DNA of 64,000 nt from Erythrobacter sp. UBA1916 (GCA_002337385.1 DDFY01000008.1:115844-179843), one strand, 5' to 3'; shown: positions 8,955 through 18,314, counted from the first letter of the stretch. Notes: generated by a model from the letters alone, not told the origin. A program made the numbers and translations.

Positions 8955-9623
8955 ATGACTGCAGGTCTTTTTCGCGCTGGGGCAATCGCCTCGGCCGTAA
9001 CTCTGTTTGGCGCGACTCTTGGCACGATTGCCGAGGGCGCGAATGCCCAGGATCAGGGCGTGGGCGCTGAGCCCCAGATGATCGAAAGTTCCTCGTCCGA
9101 GGACACCGCGGCTGACGAAGTACGCTTCGTGGCCAGCCCGGTGGTCCAGGACATTGGCGACAAGGCCGACGACGCGCCAGCCATCGTGCTGCCCCCGGTC
9201 GATGTCAGCAACCTGCGCGAACTGGTCGCGCAGACCGAGATCCCTGAAACGGTGAGCGGCGACCTGAAGTGCCTCGCGCAGGCGGTCTATTTCGAATCGC
9301 GCGGTGAACCGCTGGCGGGTCAGCTCGCCGTGGCTCGCGTGGTTATCAACCGCGCCGATAGTGACGCGTTCCCGGACAGCTATTGCAGCGTGGTTCGCCA
9401 GCGGGCGCAGTTCTCGTTCGTGCGCGGCGGACGCATTCCCGAACCCAACCGCCAGTCCACGGCCTGGATGCGGGCCAAGGCCATCGCCCAGATCGCCGAA
9501 AACGGCACCTGGGACAGCGATGCCGGCGATGCGCTCTACTTCCACGCTACGCGCATCAAGCCGCGCTGGGCACGCACCAAGGTGGCTCGGGCCACCATCG
9601 ACAGCCACATCTTCTATCGTTGA
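8955..9623 (+). CDS. Cell wall hydrolase (SleB/CwlJ domain)
   Basis: Exported peptidoglycan hydrolase, predicted lytic transglycosylase or amidase of the SleB family. Residues 1-31 form a signal peptide that ends ANA|Q, then a low-complexity acidic stretch. The SleB domain occupies the C-terminal 130 residues, with CLAQAVYFESRGEPLAGQLA (catalytic Glu in YFESRGE) and FSFVRGGRIPEP. The frame is open from 8829, but the ATG at 8955 gives a proper signal peptide, so it was preferred. The 225 bases before it hold no gene. Confidence 0.85.
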   Translation: MTAGLFRAGAIASAVTLFGATLGTIAEGANAQDQGVGAEPQMIESSSSEDTAADEVRFVASPVVQDIGDKADDAPAIVLPPVDVSNLRELVAQTEIPETVSGDLKCLAQAVYFESRGEPLAGQLAVARVVINRADSDAFPDSYCSVVRQRAQFSFVRGGRIPEPNRQSTAWMRAKAIAQIAENGTWDSDAGDALYFHATRIKPRWARTKVARATIDSHIFYR

Positions 9624-9668
9624 GAACACCGGACGGGGCCTGAGTGCCCTACCCGCGTGCCGTAAGGC

Positions 9669-10439
9669 TCAATCCAGCTCGACCCAGACGGGGGCGTGAT
9701 CGCTGGCCTTCTCGCGCCCGCGATAATCGTTGTCCACGCCGGCGGCGGTCATGCGGTCGGCGCATTCGGGCGAAAGCAGTAGGTGATCGATGCGGAACCC
9801 GTGGTCGCGCTGCCAGGCACCCGCCTGATAGTCCCAGAACGTCCAGACACCGCCGCGCGGGTTGAGCACGTTCAGCGCATCGGTCCACCCTTGCCCCAGC
9901 AGCCGCGCATAGGCGTCGCGCGATTCGGGCTGCATCAGCGCGTCGTTGGCCATGGCCTTGACCGAGTAGACGTCCTTGTCCTCGGGGATGACGTTGAAGT
10001 CACCCAGCACCACGCAGGGCTTCTCGCTCGCCAGCAGGCCTTCGAGGTGGAGCCGTAGCCGCTCCATCCACGCCAGCTTGTAGTCGAACTTGGGGCCGGG
10101 CTGCGGGTTGCCGTTGGGCAGGTAGAGGTTGGCGACATGGACGCCGTTGAAGTCCGCCTCGATAAAGCGGGCCTGTTCATCGTCAGGATCGCCCGGAAGC
10201 CCGCGCGAGACGTTTTCCGCCGGGCCGCCGTCGGTCAGGATGGCGACGCCGTTGAAGCCCTTCTGGCCGTGCGTTTCGACGTGGTAGCCGATCGCTTCGA
10301 ATTCCTTGCGCGGGAAGCCCTCGTCCTGGCTCTTGATCTCCTGCAGGCAGGCAATGGCAGGGCGCGTTTCCTCCAGCCATTCGATAAGGCGCGGCAGGCG
10401 TGCCTTGACGCCGTTGATGTTGAAGCTGGCTATGCGCAA
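9669..10439 (-). CDS. xth: Exodeoxyribonuclease III
   Basis: AP endonuclease and 3' exonuclease of base-excision repair (exonuclease-endonuclease-phosphatase fold). It begins LRIASFNINGVKARLPRLIE, with QEIKSQ supplying the metal-binding Glu, then VLGDFNVIPEDKDVY and C-terminal RIDHLLLSPE and SDHAPVWVEL with the catalytic Asp-His. A TTG at 10439 is chosen as start because family homology begins there. The ATG 34 codons earlier lies inside erpA, which ends 13 bases upstream. Confidence 0.93.
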   Translation of the reverse strand: MRIASFNINGVKARLPRLIEWLEETRPAIACLQEIKSQDEGFPRKEFEAIGYHVETHGQKGFNGVAILTDGGPAENVSRGLPGDPDDEQARFIEADFNGVHVANLYLPNGNPQPGPKFDYKLAWMERLRLHLEGLLASEKPCVVLGDFNVIPEDKDVYSVKAMANDALMQPESRDAYARLLGQGWTDALNVLNPRGGVWTFWDYQAGAWQRDHGFRIDHLLLSPECADRMTAAGVDNDYRGREKASDHAPVWVELD

Positions 10440-10452
10440 GGTCTGTCTCGCG

Positions 10453-10782
10453 TCAGATGCCGAAGCTGGAACCGCAGCCGCAGCCGGCGGCGGCATTGGG
10501 GTTTTCGACCCGGAAGGCCGCCCCACCCAGCGATTCGACATAGTCGACCGTGGCCCCGTTCACGAGATCGAGGCTGATCGGATCGACCACCAGCCGCACG
10601 CCCGCCGTTTCGCTCACCGCGTCGTCATCCTCGGCACTGTCGGCGAGGTCGAACTTGTACTGGAAGCCCGAACAGCCCCCACCCTCCACCGAGAGGCGCA
10701 GGATGGCGGGCTTGTGCTGGCGTTCGGCAATCGCGTTAACGCGTGCGGCGGCAGCTTCGGTAAGGGTCAGGGGGCTGGTCAT
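10453..10782 (-). CDS. erpA: A-type iron-sulfur cluster carrier (ErpA-like)
   Basis: Carries Fe-S clusters from the assembly scaffold to target proteins. The three conserved Cys are visible: one in GGGCSGFQYKF and two in the C-terminal CGCGSSFGI. The 109-residue length is standard. The C-terminus ENPNAAAGCGCGSSF resembles ErpA more than SufA. A second A-type protein lies at the end of the SUF operon (38394). It is transcribed with xth. Confidence 0.9.
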   Translation of the reverse strand: MTSPLTLTEAAAARVNAIAERQHKPAILRLSVEGGGCSGFQYKFDLADSAEDDDAVSETAGVRLVVDPISLDLVNGATVDYVESLGGAAFRVENPNAAAGCGCGSSFGI

Positions 10783-10813
10783 GCCCCTGATCTAGGCCTT
10801 GCGGGGCACAGGC

Positions 10814-11242
10814 TCAAGCCGAGGCGATATAATCGCGCATCTGTTCGGCCTCGGTTTCGATCTGATCCATGCGGAATTTGATCAGATCGCCGATCGAGAT
10901 GAAGCCGATCATGCGGTCTGCGTCCATCACGGGCAGGTGGCGAATGCGCCGCCGCGTCATCAGCGACAGGGCGCGAAGCACGCTGGTGTCGACCGTGATG
11001 GTGATCGGCGGGCTGGTCATCACCTCGCCAACCGTGCGGCTGAGCGCGCGTTCCCCCTCGCGCGCGACCGAGTAGAGCAGGTCGCGTTCCGAAAAGATTC
11101 CTGCGATCTCGTCCCCCGCGAGCACCGGCAGAGCACCGATGCGCTTTTCTGCCAGCAGCCCGGCAGCAGTCTGGACGGTGTCGCTAGCGGTGCAGGAAAT
11201 GATCTGCGAATCGTGGTTTTCGAGAATATCGGCAATTGTCAT
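10814..11242 (-). CDS. CBS-domain protein (tandem CBS pair)
   Basis: Small cytosolic protein made of two CBS motifs (about residues 8-65 and 75-130), a fold that senses adenine nucleotides. Blocks include IGALPVLAGDEIAGIFSERDL, VGEVMTSPP and RRIRHLPVMDADRMIGFISI. The ATG at 11242 begins MTIADILENHD, the usual family start; upstream in-frame sequence is not conserved. Similar stand-alone CBS pairs are common in alphaproteobacteria, and no target is known. Confidence 0.85.
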   Translation of the reverse strand: MTIADILENHDSQIISCTASDTVQTAAGLLAEKRIGALPVLAGDEIAGIFSERDLLYSVAREGERALSRTVGEVMTSPPITITVDTSVLRALSLMTRRRIRHLPVMDADRMIGFISIGDLIKFRMDQIETEAEQMRDYIASA

Positions 11243-11369
11243 AGATGTGCCTCCCCTGCCCGGCATGGATGCGGGCTTGCCTGCATAATGCCACGCTTTG
11301 CCGAGTCTGCGCAAATCGCATGGCAGGCTATCCTTGCAGCGGGCGCCGTGAACGGGCATGGCAGGCCTT

Positions 11370-11660
11370 ATGTCCCGCCCCTCACCGCTCGATGATCCGA
11401 AAAAGGCTGCTTACGCGTGGGCGCGCTATCGCCGCTTGATGCGGTTCATGTTCGCCTTCACCGTGCTTACGGTGATCGTGGCGCTGGGCGTGATCTACAG
11501 CCAGGTCGAGGACGTTTCGCCGCACTTCTTCATCGCTACGGCGCTGGGAATCGGCTTTTCGATGCTGTTGATGAGCGCGCTGATGGGCTTGGTGTTCCTG
11601 TCCAGCGGCACGGGTCACGACGAATCGATCCACGATCCGCTCGCGGACGACGAAAAGTAG
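11370..11660 (+). CDS. Small two-TM membrane protein
   Basis: Hypothetical protein of 96 residues. A charged N-terminus DDPKKAAYAWARYRRLMR is followed by two hydrophobic segments (about residues 28-46 and 54-75), then an acidic cytoplasmic tail. It resembles short conserved membrane proteins of sphingomonads; no function is known. An ATG at 11358 is an alternative start. Confidence 0.6.
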   Translation: MSRPSPLDDPKKAAYAWARYRRLMRFMFAFTVLTVIVALGVIYSQVEDVSPHFFIATALGIGFSMLLMSALMGLVFLSSGTGHDESIHDPLADDEK

Positions 11661-11667
11661 CGGACAG

Positions 11668-12099
11668 TTACTGAGCCGGGTGGAGCCGATATTGCTCGAC
11701 CGGCTCGCCACCGATCAGGTGCTGCTGGATGATCTGCTCCAGCACTTCCTCGTTGCACGAGTGATACCAGACCCCCTCAGGCCAGACGACCGCGATCGGC
11801 CCTGCTTCGCAGATCTGCAGGCAATCGGCCTTGGTGCGCTGAATCGGCCCGATAAGCCCCAGCTCTTTCAGTCGCCGCTTGAGGAACTTCCAGGCGCGTT
11901 CGCCATCCTCACGGCGGCAGCACTTCTGCTTTTCGGATAGGGCGCAGAGAAATATCTGGCGGGTGATCGAGTCGCCGCCGATCTTGCCCAGGGCGCGTTG
12001 TGCCTTCGTCAGGTCGCTCAGTGCGACTTCCCCGCGATCCGGTCGATTTCTTCGCGCACCAGCTGCTCGACCACGGTGGGAAGGTTCTCGTTCAGCCAT
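11668..12099 (-). CDS. (2Fe-2S) ferredoxin-domain protein
   Basis: Thioredoxin-like [2Fe-2S] ferredoxin fold. Cluster Cys candidates are in [33 protein letters not shown] and WYHSCNEE. The only standard start codon in frame is the ATG at 12099, inside popZ (82-base overlap). Homology to the family begins only near [14 protein letters not shown], so the real start may be the CTG at 12021 with GGGGAA before it. The electron partner is unknown. It is transcribed downstream of popZ. Confidence 0.8.
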   Translation of the reverse strand: MAEREPSHRGRAAGARRNRPDRGEVALSDLTKAQRALGKIGGDSITRQIFLCALSEKQKCCRREDGERAWKFLKRRLKELGLIGPIQRTKADCLQICEAGPIAVVWPEGVWYHSCNEEVLEQIIQQHLIGGEPVEQYRLHPAQ

Positions 12100-12584
12100 T
12101 CGGTCAGCATCGGGCGCAGCATTTCGCGCACCATGCCTTCAAGCGGGCTTTCCTTCGGCGTATCGGCCTCGTCCGTCGCGCTGCGGGCGAGCATCGCGAG
12201 TGCAGCGAAGCTGTCGTTTACGCTCTTCTGCGCAGCGGTGCCGGTGAGCGCTTCGGGCTCCTCTTCCGGTTCGGCCGCAGCTTCTTCGACGGGTGTCTCT
12301 TCGGCAGGAGCTTCTGCAACAGGGGCCTCTTCGACAAGCTCTTCGCTCGGGTGCAGGCTATCGGCCAGCACTTCAGCCTCGCCCAGGTCGAGCACTTCGG
12401 CGGTCTCGTTGCCCGAAATCAGGGCGTCCTCGGCTTCGCTCGGGGCTCCTGCGCGCAGGGCGGCGGAGAAGCCGGTCGATTCGCGCTTGCGCTTCTCGAC
12501 GGCAGCGACTTCGCGGTTCTCGCGTTCGATCACCCGCTTGATGATGCCGAGAATCTCCTCGGTGGATGCTTCCGAGTGCTGCAT
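12018..12584 (-). CDS. popZ: PopZ-type pole-organising protein (DUF2497)
   Basis: In Caulobacter PopZ forms a polar matrix that anchors the ParB/origin complex. This 188-residue protein has the same three-part plan: an N-terminal helix with [16 protein letters not shown], a middle region rich in Pro, Ala and Glu (about residues 75-112), and the conserved C-terminal oligomerisation block [19 protein letters not shown]. It follows tolC, a conserved alphaproteobacterial order (pcm, tolC, popZ). Confidence 0.88.
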   Translation of the reverse strand: MQHSEASTEEILGIIKRVIERENREVAAVEKRKRESTGFSAALRAGAPSEAEDALISGNETAEVLDLGEAEVLADSLHPSEELVEEAPVAEAPAEETPVEEAAAEPEEEPEALTGTAAQKSVNDSFAALAMLARSATDEADTPKESPLEGMVREMLRPMLTEWLNENLPTVVEQLVREEIDRIAGKSH

Positions 12585-12586
12585 TC

Positions 12587-14038
12587 TTATTGCTCCGCCC
12601 CTGTGTTGCCCGGAATTTCAGCGTCTTGCGCCGGGATGTCAACCGTGCGTACGCTTTGCGTCACCGGGTCCTCGTCCTGGCTCCAGTCCCACACGTTACC
12701 ACGCACGCGCTCGTAGTTGGCGACCGGATCGTAGAGCGGGCCATATTCGGACAGACCCAGATCGCGCGCTTCGGCGCGGCCCATGGCGGCAAGCAGGGTG
12801 AAACCCGCGACATAAGCGTTGCGCCGCGCAGTCACCAATTCGACCTGCGCGTTCAGCAATTCCTGCTGCGCGTTGAGAATGTCGAGGATCGTGCGATTGC
12901 CGACGGTGTTTTCCGCCCGAACGCCTTCAAGGCTGAGCGCGGCGGCATCGACCGCACTTTGCGACGAGAGCACGATGGCACTGGCCGCGCGCCAGCTCGT
13001 ATAGGCGCCGCGAACCTGCGCGATGATTGCGCGTTCGGTCGCCACGACCTGTTCGAGTGCGGCCTGCGAATTGGCCTGGGCCTGCCGTTCACGCGCCGAA
13101 ACGCGGCCACCCTGGAACAGCGGCAGGCGCAGGCGCAGCCCGGCTTGCGCCGTGGTTGAGGCTTCGGGCGAGTTCGGGTTGCCGAGCGTGCCGAGATAGT
13201 CCTGATAACCGCCGGTAGAGTAAGCCTCCAGCGTTGGCATGCGCCCTGCCCCGGCCACGTTGATGTCGTAGCGCGAGGCCTGCGCACGCTCCATCGCGGC
13301 GATCAGGTCCGGGTTGTTCTCGAGCGCGATCTGCACCGCCGTATCGACATCGGCGGGCAGGCCCGGCAGCGGCGGCGGCGGAGCCAGCTCGCCCGGCGCA
13401 GTGCCGACCAGCTCGACATAACGCTCACGCGCAGTGATGAGGTTGGCTTCGGCTGATTGCAGGTTGCCGCGGGCCACCGCCAGCCGGGCGTCGGACTGGG
13501 CGACGTCGGTGCGGGTGAGGTTGCCGATTTCGAACCGGTCGCTGGTGGCCTGGTAGTTGACCTCGAGTACTTCGACGTTGTTGGCCGAGAGTCGCACGAT
13601 CGCCTCGTTGCGGATCACGTCCATGTAGGCGGCGACGACCTGGTTGAAGACCATGCTCTCGGTGCCGCGCAGCTCGGCGCGGCCTGCTTCCACGCGGGTT
13701 TCCGCGGCGCGCACGCCGTTGCGCACGGCCCCGCCCTGATACAGCGGAACCGTCAGATCGACGCTCGCACTGAGCGAGCGGTCAGGCGAAATGAAGCTGG
13801 TCGAACTCTGCTTGAGATATTCGGTATAGGTGCCCGAGCTGCTCGCACTGGGCAGGCCGCTGGCGCGCTGGATCACCACGTTCTCGTCGGTCGCGCGCAG
13901 CTGGGCGCGGGCGGCTTCGAGCGTGGGGTTCTCGGCATAGGCCGAGGCGAGCGCGTCCCTCAGCGTATCCGCGCTGGCCGGGCTGGCGACCAGGCAGGCA
14001 GAACCGAGCAGCGCCGCAATGGCAAAGCGGCATCGCAT
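12587..14038 (-). CDS. tolC: TolC-family outer membrane efflux/secretion channel
   Basis: Trimeric outer-membrane channel for type I secretion and RND efflux. A signal peptide (about residues 1-23, ending SPASA) precedes two OEP repeats of long alpha-hairpins and beta strands, including VDLTVPLYQGG and LRLPLFQGG, the paired strand motifs of TolC. The 483-residue length is normal. It sits between pcm and popZ with 2-base gaps. No inner membrane partner is nearby, so it probably serves several systems. Confidence 0.93.
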   Translation of the reverse strand: MRCRFAIAALLGSACLVASPASADTLRDALASAYAENPTLEAARAQLRATDENVVIQRASGLPSASSSGTYTEYLKQSSTSFISPDRSLSASVDLTVPLYQGGAVRNGVRAAETRVEAGRAELRGTESMVFNQVVAAYMDVIRNEAIVRLSANNVEVLEVNYQATSDRFEIGNLTRTDVAQSDARLAVARGNLQSAEANLITARERYVELVGTAPGELAPPPPLPGLPADVDTAVQIALENNPDLIAAMERAQASRYDINVAGAGRMPTLEAYSTGGYQDYLGTLGNPNSPEASTTAQAGLRLRLPLFQGGRVSARERQAQANSQAALEQVVATERAIIAQVRGAYTSWRAASAIVLSSQSAVDAAALSLEGVRAENTVGNRTILDILNAQQELLNAQVELVTARRNAYVAGFTLLAAMGRAEARDLGLSEYGPLYDPVANYERVRGNVWDWSQDEDPVTQSVRTVDIPAQDAEIPGNTGAEQ

Positions 14039-14040
14039 GG

Positions 14041-14649
14041 TCAGAAGCTCCAGCCTTTCGGAGCATCGAAAGCGGCAATGCGCGGAATGCCCAGATCCTG
14101 CACCGGGAACAGCGCCGCCTTGGCCCCGTTCGCGTCGGTCGTCTTGCGGCCAATCGCGAGCCGGGTGACGCTGCCTTCAACCGTGCCGGTGACGATGCGG
14201 GCATCATCGGCGAGGCGGGCCAGCAGGCTTTCGGGCAGGTGTTCGGCCGCGCCATCGACCAGCAGCAGGTCGGCAGGCTTGCCCCCGGTGCTGGCGGTGA
14301 TCGCCTCGGCGGGGGTCAGCTCGATCACCTCGGCGACCAGCGGACGCAGCAGCTCGGCCAGATAACCGCTGCCGTTGGCGACCACGATCGCGACTTCGCT
14401 GCCCTTTGGGGCGGCTTCCTGCAGGATCGTGCCCTGTACCACCGGAGCAGGCAGCGCGCCGCCGCCGTCAAGCCGAATCGCCCGGTCCATATAGGCAGTG
14501 GCGCGGGCGCTCTCGGGCACGAAGTCTTCGCGGGCTACCGCGTTCATGCGGGCGATCACCTCAGGCGCGGTGACGCCGCTGGTGCGCAGCTGGCTGTCGA
14601 TCATCGCACGGCGTGCAGGGTTTGTCGGGCTTAAGGTGGTTTCCAGCAT
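14041..14649 (-). CDS. pcm: Protein-L-isoaspartate O-methyltransferase family protein
   Basis: SAM-dependent methyltransferase fold related to the isoaspartyl repair enzyme. The N-terminal region ARRAMIDSQLRTSGV and ARATAYMDRAIRLDGGG match the family. The SAM-binding glycine motif is unusual (VAIVVANGSGYLAELLRP), so catalytic activity is less sure than the family call. It begins at the ATG at 14649, which has a purine-rich site before it. It is 202 residues and translated just ahead of tolC. Confidence 0.85.
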   Translation of the reverse strand: MLETTLSPTNPARRAMIDSQLRTSGVTAPEVIARMNAVAREDFVPESARATAYMDRAIRLDGGGALPAPVVQGTILQEAAPKGSEVAIVVANGSGYLAELLRPLVAEVIELTPAEAITASTGGKPADLLLVDGAAEHLPESLLARLADDARIVTGTVEGSVTRLAIGRKTTDANGAKAALFPVQDLGIPRIAAFDAPKGWSF

Positions 14650-14781
14650 GGTCTCTTCAGCAAACTCTTGTGGGATGCGGCGCAAAGTGCCTTAAGCCCA
14701 ACCAAAGCCGAGGCCAAGGCCTTTGACCGTCGCAAACTGTCGCGCGGATGAGGCCAATCGATCAAGAGGAGTTATGAGACG

Positions 14782-16308
14782 ATGAGCGACATGGTGATGA
14801 TCCGCGAGGATGACTTGATCGAGACGGTCGCCGACGCGCTGCAATATATCTCATATTATCACCCGATGGATTACATCACCGCGCTGGGTGAGGCCTACAA
14901 GGCGGAGAAGGGCCCCGCGGCGAAGGATGCCATCGCGCAGATTCTCACCAACAGCCGGATGTGTGCCGAAGGGCACCGGCCGATCTGTCAGGACACGGGA
15001 ATCGTCAACGTGTTCGTGAAGTGGGGGCAGGACTGCCGCCTCGATTCGAAGCAGAGCCTGCAGGAGGTCGTCGACGAGGGTGTGCGCCGGGCTTACAACC
15101 ACCCCGACAACAAGCTGCGTGCCTCGATCCTCGCCGATCCCGCCTTCACCCGCCGCAACACCCGTGACAACACGCCCTGTGTGCTGAGCGTCGAGATGGT
15201 GCCGGGGCGCACGGTCAGCATCGATGTCGCAGCCAAGGGCGGCGGCAGCGAAAACAAGAGCAAGTTCAAGATGATGAACCCCAGCGACAATATCGTCGAC
15301 TGGGTGCTGGAGCAGATTCCCTCTATGGGCGCGGGCTGGTGTCCGCCGGGGATGCTCGGCATCGGCATCGGCGGCACTGCGGAGCACTGCGTGAAGCTCG
15401 CCAAGCTCTCGCTGATGGAGCAGATCGATATGGCCCAGCTCAAAGAGCGCGGTGCTCAGACCGATCTCGAACAGCTGCGGATCGACATTTTCGATGCAGT
15501 GAACGCACAGGGCGTGGGCGCGCAGGGGCTGGGCGGCCTGTCCACCGTGCTCGATGTGAAGATCCTCGATGCGCCGTGCCACGCGGCGGGCAAGCCGGTG
15601 GCGATGATCCCCAACTGCGCGGCCACCCGCCATGCGCATATCACGCTCGACGGCTCCGGTCCGGCCTATCTGCCGCAGCCCGATCTCGATGCCTGGCCCG
15701 ATGTTCACTGGGAGCCCGATGCCGAGGCGATTCGCGTCGATCTCGACAATCTCACCCCCGAAGTGGTGGCCAGCTGGAAGATGGGCGATCGTCTGTTGCT
15801 TAACGGCAAGATGCTGACCGGGCGCGATGCGGCGCACAAGCGCATTCAGGAGATGCTGGCCAGGGGCGAAGAGCTGCCGGTCGAGTTCAAGGGCCGCGCG
15901 ATCTACTATGTCGGCCCGGTTGACCCGGTGATGGGCGAGGTGGTCGGTCCGGCTGGCCCCACCACCGCCACCCGGATGGACAAGTTCACCGAGATGATGC
16001 TCGATCAGGGGCTGCTGGCGATGATCGGCAAGGCCGAACGCGGCGCCGATGCGGTCGACGTGATCAGCCGCTTCAAGGTCGCCTACCTGATGGCGACGGG
16101 CGGTGCGGCCTATCTCGTCGCCCGCGCGATCAAGGAGGCCAAGGTGGTCGGCTTCGAGGATCTCGGCATGGAAGCGATCTACGAGTTTACCGTGAAGGAC
16201 ATGCCCGTCACCGTCGCAGTCGATGCCGAGGGCAACAACGTTCACAAGCTCGCTCCGCTGCATTGGCAGGAGAAGATTCGCAAGGAAGGCCTGCTTCCGG
16301 CCGAGTGA
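14782..16308 (+). CDS. fumA: Fumarate hydratase, class I ([4Fe-4S])
   Basis: Interconverts fumarate and malate in the TCA cycle. At 508 residues it is a single-chain class I enzyme with alpha and beta parts fused. CQDTGIVNVF and the later GWCPPGMLGIGIGG and NCAATRHAH blocks supply Cys ligands of the 4Fe-4S cluster. The C-terminal beta part has VGPAGPTTATRMDKFTEMML. An AGGAG site lies before the ATG. Activity depends on the Fe-S machinery encoded elsewhere in the window. Confidence 0.95.
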   Translation: MSDMVMIREDDLIETVADALQYISYYHPMDYITALGEAYKAEKGPAAKDAIAQILTNSRMCAEGHRPICQDTGIVNVFVKWGQDCRLDSKQSLQEVVDEGVRRAYNHPDNKLRASILADPAFTRRNTRDNTPCVLSVEMVPGRTVSIDVAAKGGGSENKSKFKMMNPSDNIVDWVLEQIPSMGAGWCPPGMLGIGIGGTAEHCVKLAKLSLMEQIDMAQLKERGAQTDLEQLRIDIFDAVNAQGVGAQGLGGLSTVLDVKILDAPCHAAGKPVAMIPNCAATRHAHITLDGSGPAYLPQPDLDAWPDVHWEPDAEAIRVDLDNLTPEVVASWKMGDRLLLNGKMLTGRDAAHKRIQEMLARGEELPVEFKGRAIYYVGPVDPVMGEVVGPAGPTTATRMDKFTEMMLDQGLLAMIGKAERGADAVDVISRFKVAYLMATGGAAYLVARAIKEAKVVGFEDLGMEAIYEFTVKDMPVTVAVDAEGNNVHKLAPLHWQEKIRKEGLLPAE

Positions 16309-16400
16309 GCGGGGCGGTGTTCGACCAAGCGCCGATCTGGCTCGACCAACCGGCTTTCGCCGGGTGGCGGCCTGCCAGGGCGGGGCGCTAGAGCTTGGCG

Positions 16401-17549
16401 ATGAAATCAGGTCGCACAGTTCAGCCAGCCGCGCGGGTCCCGTTCTGGACCGTGCTAGCCTCGGTCGTGGGGCTGTGGGCGACCTATTTCGTGCTCGTCA
16501 CCGTGCGCGCCGAGCTGCTTGGCCTGCCGTTTCTGGACGAGATGCTGGGGCTGCGGTTTCTGACCACGCTCTGCGGCATCCTGATCACGCTTGGCCTGTG
16601 GCTGGTGCTGCGGGTGTTCGATGGGCAGCCCATGTGGCTCAAGATCGGCGCCGCGCTGCTTCTGGCCATGCCGGCCGCGCTGCTGACGGCGCAGGCCAAT
16701 GCGGTGATCTTTGCCGAGATGCAGGCCGCGGTCGACGGGCTCAAGATGGCGCAGCAGGGCTTTGCCGAAGACGCGCTGATGGTCGATCAGCAAGACATGG
16801 CATGGGCGACTGAGCGCGAGCGGCTGATCGACTTTGCCACCAGCCGCTATTTCCTGCTGCTGGCCTGGTGCGCGCTCTATCTCGCGCTGCTCACCGGCGA
16901 GCGTGCCCGCTCGGCCGAACGGCGCGAACAGCAGTTCCGCAGCGCAGCCAAGGCGGCGGAGCTGCGATCGTTACGCTATCAGGTCAATCCGCACTTCCTG
17001 TTCAACACGCTCAATTCGCTCTCCGCGCTGGTGCTGACCGGCAAGACCGAGGCGGCCGAGCGGATGATCCAGACCATCTCCACCTTCTATCGCCGCAGCC
17101 TGGCCGACGATCCCACTTCCGACGTGCCGCTGCGCCATGAGATCGCCTTGCAGCAGCTCTATCTCGAGATTGAGGCGGTGCGTTTCCCCGCGCGGCTGCG
17201 CGCGGTCTATGAGATTCCGCCGTCGCTGGAGAATGCGCTGGTGCCGGGCATGATCCTGCAACCGCTGGTGGAGAACTCGGTGAAACACGCGGTCTCGCCC
17301 AGTGGCGGCGAGATCACCATCACGCTGGCTGCGCGCGAGGAATATGGGAGGCTGGTCATTACCGTCTCGGATAACGGTACAGGCGCGGTGGAGGAGGACG
17401 ATCATTCCGGCCACGGCATCGGCCTTGCCAATGTGCGCGAGAGGCTGGAGGCGCGGTTCGGCGCTGACGCCAGCCTCGTTTCGGGTCTGGTGCCGGGTGG
17501 CTATGCCACGCACCTGCGGCTGCCGATCCTTACCCGAGGCAAGTCATGA
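16401..17549 (+). CDS. LytS-type sensor histidine kinase (first copy)
   Basis: Membrane sensor kinase of the His_kinase (PF06580) plus HATPase type. About four TM segments occupy residues 14-165. The phospho-acceptor block YQVNPHFLFNTLN holds His near residue 198. The ATP-binding domain has PLVENSVKHA (N-box) and SDNGTG and GIGLANVRERL (G-boxes). A TTG at 16395 is an alternative start. It overlaps its response regulator by four bases. The input signal is unknown. A similar pair lies at 50849-52827. Confidence 0.9.
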   Translation: MKSGRTVQPAARVPFWTVLASVVGLWATYFVLVTVRAELLGLPFLDEMLGLRFLTTLCGILITLGLWLVLRVFDGQPMWLKIGAALLLAMPAALLTAQANAVIFAEMQAAVDGLKMAQQGFAEDALMVDQQDMAWATERERLIDFATSRYFLLLAWCALYLALLTGERARSAERREQQFRSAAKAAELRSLRYQVNPHFLFNTLNSLSALVLTGKTEAAERMIQTISTFYRRSLADDPTSDVPLRHEIALQQLYLEIEAVRFPARLRAVYEIPPSLENALVPGMILQPLVENSVKHAVSPSGGEITITLAAREEYGRLVITVSDNGTGAVEEDDHSGHGIGLANVRERLEARFGADASLVSGLVPGGYATHLRLPILTRGKS

Positions 17550-18289
17550 GTCAGACCCCGCTACGCACGCTGATCGTCGACGACGAACCACTCGCGATCG
17601 AGCGGATGCAGGTGCTCTGCGCCGAGATGCCCGGCATCTCCGTTGTTGGCACGGCTGCCGATGGCGAGGCTGCCTTGCGGCTGGCCGAAAAGCTGAAGCC
17701 CGACCTCCTGCTGCTCGACATGACCATGCCGGGGATGGGCGGGCTGGCCGTGGCGAAGAAGGCCAGCTCTGGCGAAACCCCGCCTGCAGTCATTTTCGTC
17801 ACCGCGCATGACAATTTCGCGGTCGAGGCCTTCGATATCGACGCGGTCGACTATGTGTTGAAGCCGGTCGGCAAAGAGCGGCTCGCTCGCGCGATCGAGC
17901 GGGCACTGGTGCGGCGGAATGACGCCGCGGAGGCGGGCGAATCGAGCTGGCTTGAAGAGCTGTGGGTGCCCGATCGCTCGGAATTGCTGCGGATCGAGGC
18001 CTCCTCGGTGCACCGCATCGATGCCGAGCGCGACTATGTCCGCCTGCACACCGACCCGGCGGGAGAGGGGCGAAGCTACCTGCTGCTGCAGACCATCGCC
18101 GGGTTGGAAGAGCGGCTCGACCCGGAAAAGTTCATCCGCATCCACCGCTCGACCATTCTGCGCCGCGACTTCATCAAGGGGTTGCGGCACGAGGGGCTGG
18201 GCGTGTGGTGCGCCGAGCTGGCTGATGGCGAGCTCTTGCGGATCGGGCGGACCTATCTGCGCAAGGTAAAGGCGATGGCCGGGCGCTAG
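17546..18289 (+). CDS. LytTR-family response regulator (first copy)
   Basis: DNA-binding response regulator of 247 residues. The receiver domain (about 1-120) has VDDEP, the phospho-accepting Asp in LLLLDMTMPGMGG (near residue 58) and the Lys in DYVLKPVG. The LytTR domain (about 150-245) has RIDAERDYVRLHT and FIRIHRSTILRRDFI. It is coupled to the kinase by an ATGA overlap. Targets cannot be read from the sequence. Confidence 0.92.
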   Translation: MSQTPLRTLIVDDEPLAIERMQVLCAEMPGISVVGTAADGEAALRLAEKLKPDLLLLDMTMPGMGGLAVAKKASSGETPPAVIFVTAHDNFAVEAFDIDAVDYVLKPVGKERLARAIERALVRRNDAAEAGESSWLEELWVPDRSELLRIEASSVHRIDAERDYVRLHTDPAGEGRSYLLLQTIAGLEERLDPEKFIRIHRSTILRRDFIKGLRHEGLGVWCAELADGELLRIGRTYLRKVKAMAGR

Positions 18290-18314
18290 GTGCGCGGCTG
18301 ATCTTGGCTCCACC

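Noticed and set aside
14851..16263. 470-residue open frame on the minus strand
   Set aside because: It is the antisense shadow of class I fumarase, whose catalytic and cluster motifs are intact on the plus strand.
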